A DNA stretch of 64,000 nt from Phycisphaerae bacterium (GTDB lineage: Bacteria > Planctomycetota > Phycisphaerae > Sedimentisphaerales > Anaerobacaceae). The translations under genes and the position numbers were made by a program. Position 1 is the stretch's first letter. Each line of letters opens with the position of its first letter. The DNA is taken from NCBI GenBank assembly GCA_012744475.1, contig JAAYBV010000108.1, forward strand, positions 1 to 64,000, written 5' to 3'. This document shows, in pieces, positions 60,487 to 64,000 of this stretch. Under the pieces are notes generated by a model that worked only from the letters and a program-made list of their open reading frames with translations, had not been told where the DNA came from and did not search any database.

Positions 60487-63400
60487 TATCCATTGCCTTT
60501 CTGCAACTGTTCCACAAGACGTTCTGCATCGGCCAGATCCTCCTGCGACAACTCGCTCTTGCGCTGCCCGGGATCGGTCGACTGCCTGCTGCTGCGATGC
60601 AGGGCCAAGGCCTGCTCAACGTGTCGAATCGCATCCGCCTTTCGTCCCATCTCCGCGTAGACTCTGGCAAGGTGGAAATGGGTCGAGGCTATTGCCGTGG
60701 CGTTGACCGGATACAACTCCAGGCTCCGGCTCAAGTCCTGGACGGCCTCGTCCAGACGTCCCAGGCGGTAGTGAATGACACCTCGCGTCTCGATCAGATC
60801 GATGTACTCCGGCCGCATCTTCAGACCCCGATTCGCCAGTTCCAGCGCCTTCTGATACTGCCCCTGCTCCTCGCAGAGAAGCCAGGCGAGGTTGTTCATG
60901 GCAAAGACGTTCTCTGGGTCGCTGTCCAGGATCTTCTGATTGAGGGCGGCGGCTTCCTCCGATCGCCCCGCCACAGTCACCAGGTTGGCCAGCAGATGCA
61001 GCGGCGGGAGAGCTTGCGGGTGGCGCTCGATCTCCGATCGCAGCAGTCTCTCGGCAAACTCAAATCCCTTCTGGCCGCCGTCGGCGATCAGGTTTCGCGC
61101 CACGGCCGTCGGAACCGCAGCGTCATCCGGGCGCTTGGCGCGCCAGTCTGCCAGAAGAGACTCCAGTTCGGTCCAGCGTTCGGCGGAAACCAGCAGTCCA
61201 GCCCATGTGACGACCAGCGACGCATCGTCCGGCTCGGCCTGTAGAAGGCCCCTGAGAATCTCGGCCGCCTCATTCGGCTCACCACTGCGATACAGCACCG
61301 TCGCCAAGGCGATCTCGCCCTGCTTTCGCCCCGGCCCTGTCTGGGCGCCCAAATGGTGGCGGAGAAGCCGGACGGCTTCCTGAGGCCGATCTGAGTGCAA
61401 GTACGAGAAGGCCAACTGCGAGACTACGCTCATGTCATTGGGGTCCTGATCGATCAACCCTCTGAGGGTCGGCACTGCCAGCATGGGCGACCGGCGCGCC
61501 TCCGCCTGGGCCTTGAGCAGCAACAGTTGCCGGCTGTCCGGATTCGCTGCCAGACCTCGAAGAGCCACATCCATGGCCCTGGCCACCTGGTCTTCGCGCA
61601 ACTCCAGTATTCCGAGCAACTCCCAGGCATCGGCGAGGTCTTGGTTCTTCTCCGTGATCTCGCGAAGCAGCGTACGCGCCTGCTCGGCAGCCGGCGCCGT
61701 TTCGCGACGGAGCAGCACGCGCGCTTTGTGCAACCTCAGCCCCATATCCTGCGGATGCAGTCGGAGCGCCTCTTCGAGCATAGCCTCCCCCCGCTGGAAC
61801 AGCACGGGGTCACCCGAGTTCAGGAACAGGAACAGCGCCCGCTGCTGCACCGGGAGGTTGTCGCGGGACAGTTCCAGAGCCTTCTCGATATCGGAAATGG
61901 CCTCTCTACTACGTCCGGTTCGGATGAAGAAATCGGACCGAGACAGCCAGATCTCTGCCTTCTCGGGAGCCAAAGCAACCATTCGATCGTAGTCGGCCTG
62001 TGCGTCGTCGTAGCGCTTCAAGGCCTCATACGTCCTGCCGCGCAGTAGCCGCGAGAAGACGCTGTCCTCTCGGGCAATGGTTTGGCCGCAGAGGCGCAAC
62101 GCCGCATCGGCATCGCCTCGCTCGACGTCGAGCTGCACCTGAGCGACAATGACCGAGACCGATTCCGGATCCCTCGCCTTCACCGCGTTAAGGGCGGCCT
62201 GGGCTTCGTCGTACTTCTGCTGCGCCCCGAGAATCGACACCAGTCGCAAACCGGCCGCTGTATCGTTCGGGTCCTGCCGAACCAAGTCCTGCAGTATATC
62301 TGAGGCAGACACCAAGGCATGCCGCCGCGCCGCAGAATCGCCGGCTTTCGCGCTGCGCCGCAGGTGTCCCTGCAACTGCAGTCTCTGAATGTCCGGGTCG
62401 TAAAGATCGCGCGACTTGGCCCGATCCAAGATCCCCTGTGCCTCTTCATCTTCGCCTGCCTGGTAAAGGGCCTGCACCGTTCGGGTGACCACTCCGACAT
62501 CGTTGGGCCATCGTTGGATCGCCTCCCGATACATGGCCAGAGCCAGTTGCAGGTCTCCGCCCTTCTCATACGCGGCCGCCAGAAGCAGGCGGCTGGAGCG
62601 GTCCTCCGGATTGGACAGGAGGTTTTCCTGCAGCAGCCGGACCACCTGGCCGTAGTAGCTCTGGAATCCCTCGGACAGAATCCAGACCCTTGCTTGCTCC
62701 ACGCGCCACTGCCAACCGTCCTGCCCCTCGATCGATTTGATTTGATCCACGATGGACTGCGACATCGCGGGATCTTCCAGCACACGATCGAGCGTCAGCA
62801 GACGGCGTTTGGATCCTATATCATCCGGAAACTCCTTTGACAGGTCCGTCAGCAATTCATAGAGGGGCTCATCTCGGCCCCACGAGACATACAACTCCGC
62901 CAGAAGCATGCCGAGACTCCGCCGGCCCGCCTTGTCCATTCTCGACATCGCGTCGCGGATAGCGGCCTCGCACTCCGACCGCTTATTCTGTCGGTTCAGC
63001 AGCAAGGCGAGGTTTCTGACAGGTTCCGTGCTCTGCGGGAACTTCTCGATCGTCTGACGCAGCAGCGACACGGCCTCGGACCCCTTTCCCTCGTCTACGC
63101 ACAATTGCGCCCGCAACAGCATGGCGGCAAGCCGATCCGTCTGGCCGGCCTCCAGTTGGCCGAGCATCGTCGCGGCCTCCGCATGTTTGCCTTGGAACAT
63201 GGCGGCCTGGACCCGGAGCAGTTGGACTTGACCCGCCTCGACGCCTGCGGCGCTCAGTGCGGCCAATCTTGCCTCAATGGCCCGCCAGCCGCTGCGCGCC
63301 GACTCTGAATCGCCCGCGCTGGCCAACAGGCGCATGCGCGCCTGGATCTCGAGCAGCGCGGCGCTGGTCCGCAGATCGGGAACCTTTCCGTCCGTCGGTT

Positions 63401-64000
63401 CGGGAACCAGCCGCTGCACCTGCTGGGCCTGGTCGAGGACACCAGACCAGTCTTCGGCCTGCGCCAGCAACTGTGCCAGAGCCAGATGGAACTGGGGGTA
63501 ATCCGGCACGTCCGAGACCAGAAGGCGGAGCTGTTCGATCGCGGAGTGGAGGTCGCCCATCTTCTGAAGAACGGAAGCCAGGAACATCCGGACCGGAGGA
63601 AAGTGGCCGCGCCACATCCGGTCCCGCCGTGACTGATATCCCAGCGCGATCGCCTTTCTCCAGAAGGTCGCCGCCTCCTGCAACTGCCCCTTCTGCTGCG
63701 CGAGATAGCCTTCGAGAAAGGCGCTTCTGGCAGGCTCGAAGTCCTTCTTCTGCATCTGAAGGATACAGTCGGCCGCCTGCTCAAACTGCTTGGCCCGGAT
63801 CAGCAGTTCCGCCGCCCAAGGCAGGAAATCCCAGGGGTAGACGGCCAGCTCTTTGAGGCCGGCCTCCGCTACAGCCTGCATCTCCTGTTCCGAGTTGGAT
63901 TGGATGGCCACCATGGCCCAGTACCGCCAGAGATCCGGCTCCGTGGGTGCCTTGGCTCGCAGGGCGGCAATCTGCACTCTGGCTTGGTCGTAGGCAGCGG
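60486..64000 (-). CDS. Very long TPR-repeat protein (partial, runs off the right edge)
   Basis: The frame is open to the window edge, giving at least 1171 residues; the true N-terminus is outside. The sequence consists of tandem tetratricopeptide repeats (for example AMYREAIQRWPNDVGVVTRTVQALYQAG, YDDAQADYDRMVALAPEKAEIWLSRSDFF, ALELANRGLKMRPEYIDLIETRGVIHYRLGRLDEAVQDLSRSLELYPVN). TPR proteins of this size in PEP-CTERM regions (PrsT-like) are linked to exopolysaccharide export and sorting. No enzymatic motif is seen. Its stop is coupled to the LuxR gene by TAATG. A signal peptide or membrane anchor may lie beyond the edge. Confidence 0.9.
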   Translation of the reverse strand, partial: AAYDQARVQIAALRAKAPTEPDLWRYWAMVAIQSNSEQEMQAVAEAGLKELAVYPWDFLPWAAELLIRAKQFEQAADCILQMQKKDFEPARSAFLEGYLAQQKGQLQEAATFWRKAIALGYQSRRDRMWRGHFPPVRMFLASVLQKMGDLHSAIEQLRLLVSDVPDYPQFHLALAQLLAQAEDWSGVLDQAQQVQRLVPEPTDGKVPDLRTSAALLEIQARMRLLASAGDSESARSGWRAIEARLAALSAAGVEAGQVQLLRVQAAMFQGKHAEAATMLGQLEAGQTDRLAAMLLRAQLCVDEGKGSEAVSLLRQTIEKFPQSTEPVRNLALLLNRQNKRSECEAAIRDAMSRMDKAGRRSLGMLLAELYVSWGRDEPLYELLTDLSKEFPDDIGSKRRLLTLDRVLEDPAMSQSIVDQIKSIEGQDGWQWRVEQARVWILSEGFQSYYGQVVRLLQENLLSNPEDRSSRLLLAAAYEKGGDLQLALAMYREAIQRWPNDVGVVTRTVQALYQAGEDEEAQGILDRAKSRDLYDPDIQRLQLQGHLRRSAKAGDSAARRHALVSASDILQDLVRQDPNDTAAGLRLVSILGAQQKYDEAQAALNAVKARDPESVSVIVAQVQLDVERGDADAALRLCGQTIAREDSVFSRLLRGRTYEALKRYDDAQADYDRMVALAPEKAEIWLSRSDFFIRTGRSREAISDIEKALELSRDNLPVQQRALFLFLNSGDPVLFQRGEAMLEEALRLHPQDMGLRLHKARVLLRRETAPAAEQARTLLREITEKNQDLADAWELLGILELREDQVARAMDVALRGLAANPDSRQLLLLKAQAEARRSPMLAVPTLRGLIDQDPNDMSVVSQLAFSYLHSDRPQEAVRLLRHHLGAQTGPGRKQGEIALATVLYRSGEPNEAAEILRGLLQAEPDDASLVVTWAGLLVSAERWTELESLLADWRAKRPDDAAVPTAVARNLIADGGQKGFEFAERLLRSEIERHPQALPPLHLLANLVTVAGRSEEAAALNQKILDSDPENVFAMNNLAWLLCEEQGQYQKALELANRGLKMRPEYIDLIETRGVIHYRLGRLDEAVQDLSRSLELYPVNATAIASTHFHLARVYAEMGRKADAIRHVEQALALHRSSRQSTDPGQRKSELSQEDLADAERLVEQLQKGNG

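Noticed and set aside
61395-62048. Plus-strand frame inside the TPR gene
   Set aside because: The TPR repeats are unambiguous on the minus strand; this frame has no family match or start signal.

Overview
The window reads as one contiguous stretch of a GC-rich bacterial chromosome, densely coding on both strands. No rRNA, tRNA, CRISPR array, insertion sequence or phage module was seen. The best guess for the host is a planctomycete of the Phycisphaerae / Sedimentisphaerales type. This rests on three secreted proteins with C-terminal sorting tails (VPAPGA / VPEPAT / IPAPGA, then a hydrophobic stretch and an Arg-rich end), Cys-type sulfatases, many secreted carbohydrate-active enzymes without SusC/SusD partners, a B12-dependent ribonucleotide reductase, and LuxR/ECF-type regulators. 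The lineage is inferred from gene content, not from a marker gene. Most promoters that can be read are ordinary sigma70-like ones (TTGAC- with a 16-18 bp spacer and a TATAAT-like box), and many starts have AGGAG-like ribosome binding sites.

Layout. 0-12 kb is housekeeping and stress: a degenerate ferritin-like protein, an AI-2E/PerM permease with an enlarged RNase HII relative, an ABM monooxygenase plus Fe-type alcohol dehydrogenase, a minus-strand group of PLD-like, DEDD exonuclease and Smr-less MutS2, a STAS protein, and a phasin-like / UbiB kinase / glycerol-1-phosphate dehydrogenase-like group. 12.8-17 kb is polysaccharide storage (GT4/GT5-like glucan synthase plus GH57) and a beta-CASP metallo-beta-lactamase RNase. 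17-34 kb is a secreted polysaccharide-degradation region that looks aimed at pectin or rhamnogalacturonan: a PD40 propeller protein, a GH106-like rhamnosidase and an SGNH esterase on the plus strand, a sialidase-like protein, and a tight five-gene minus-strand operon (DUF5060/apiosidase-like gene with a frameshift, amidohydrolase, PQQ-like propeller, GH97, esterase fused to a right-handed beta-helix). A FixJ-like regulator lacking the phospho-acceptor Asp sits beside that operon.

35-44 kb is a minus-strand operon headed by a short GntR (YtrA-type) repressor. It holds a membrane-anchored protein, two ABC ATPase/permease pairs, a LolA-like/thioredoxin-fold fusion between the two pairs, and a zinc-ribbon membrane protein; an ECF sigma factor follows. 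It resembles the envelope-stress ytr operons of Gram-positives but with different accessory proteins, and it is the best candidate here for a poorly described system. 44-54 kb holds an MGMT-like protein, GNAT and O-methyltransferase-like genes, a lipoprotein with a textbook terminator, tilS, a solitary PilT-type ATPase, a sulfatase and nrdJ.

54-64 kb is an exopolysaccharide / exosortase-type surface region: a Wza-like export lipoprotein, an unknown membrane protein, three sorting-signal proteins, small poorly conserved genes with good promoters, and a very long TPR protein that runs off the right edge and is translationally coupled (TAATG) to a stand-alone LuxR-type HTH protein. The exosortase itself is not in the window.
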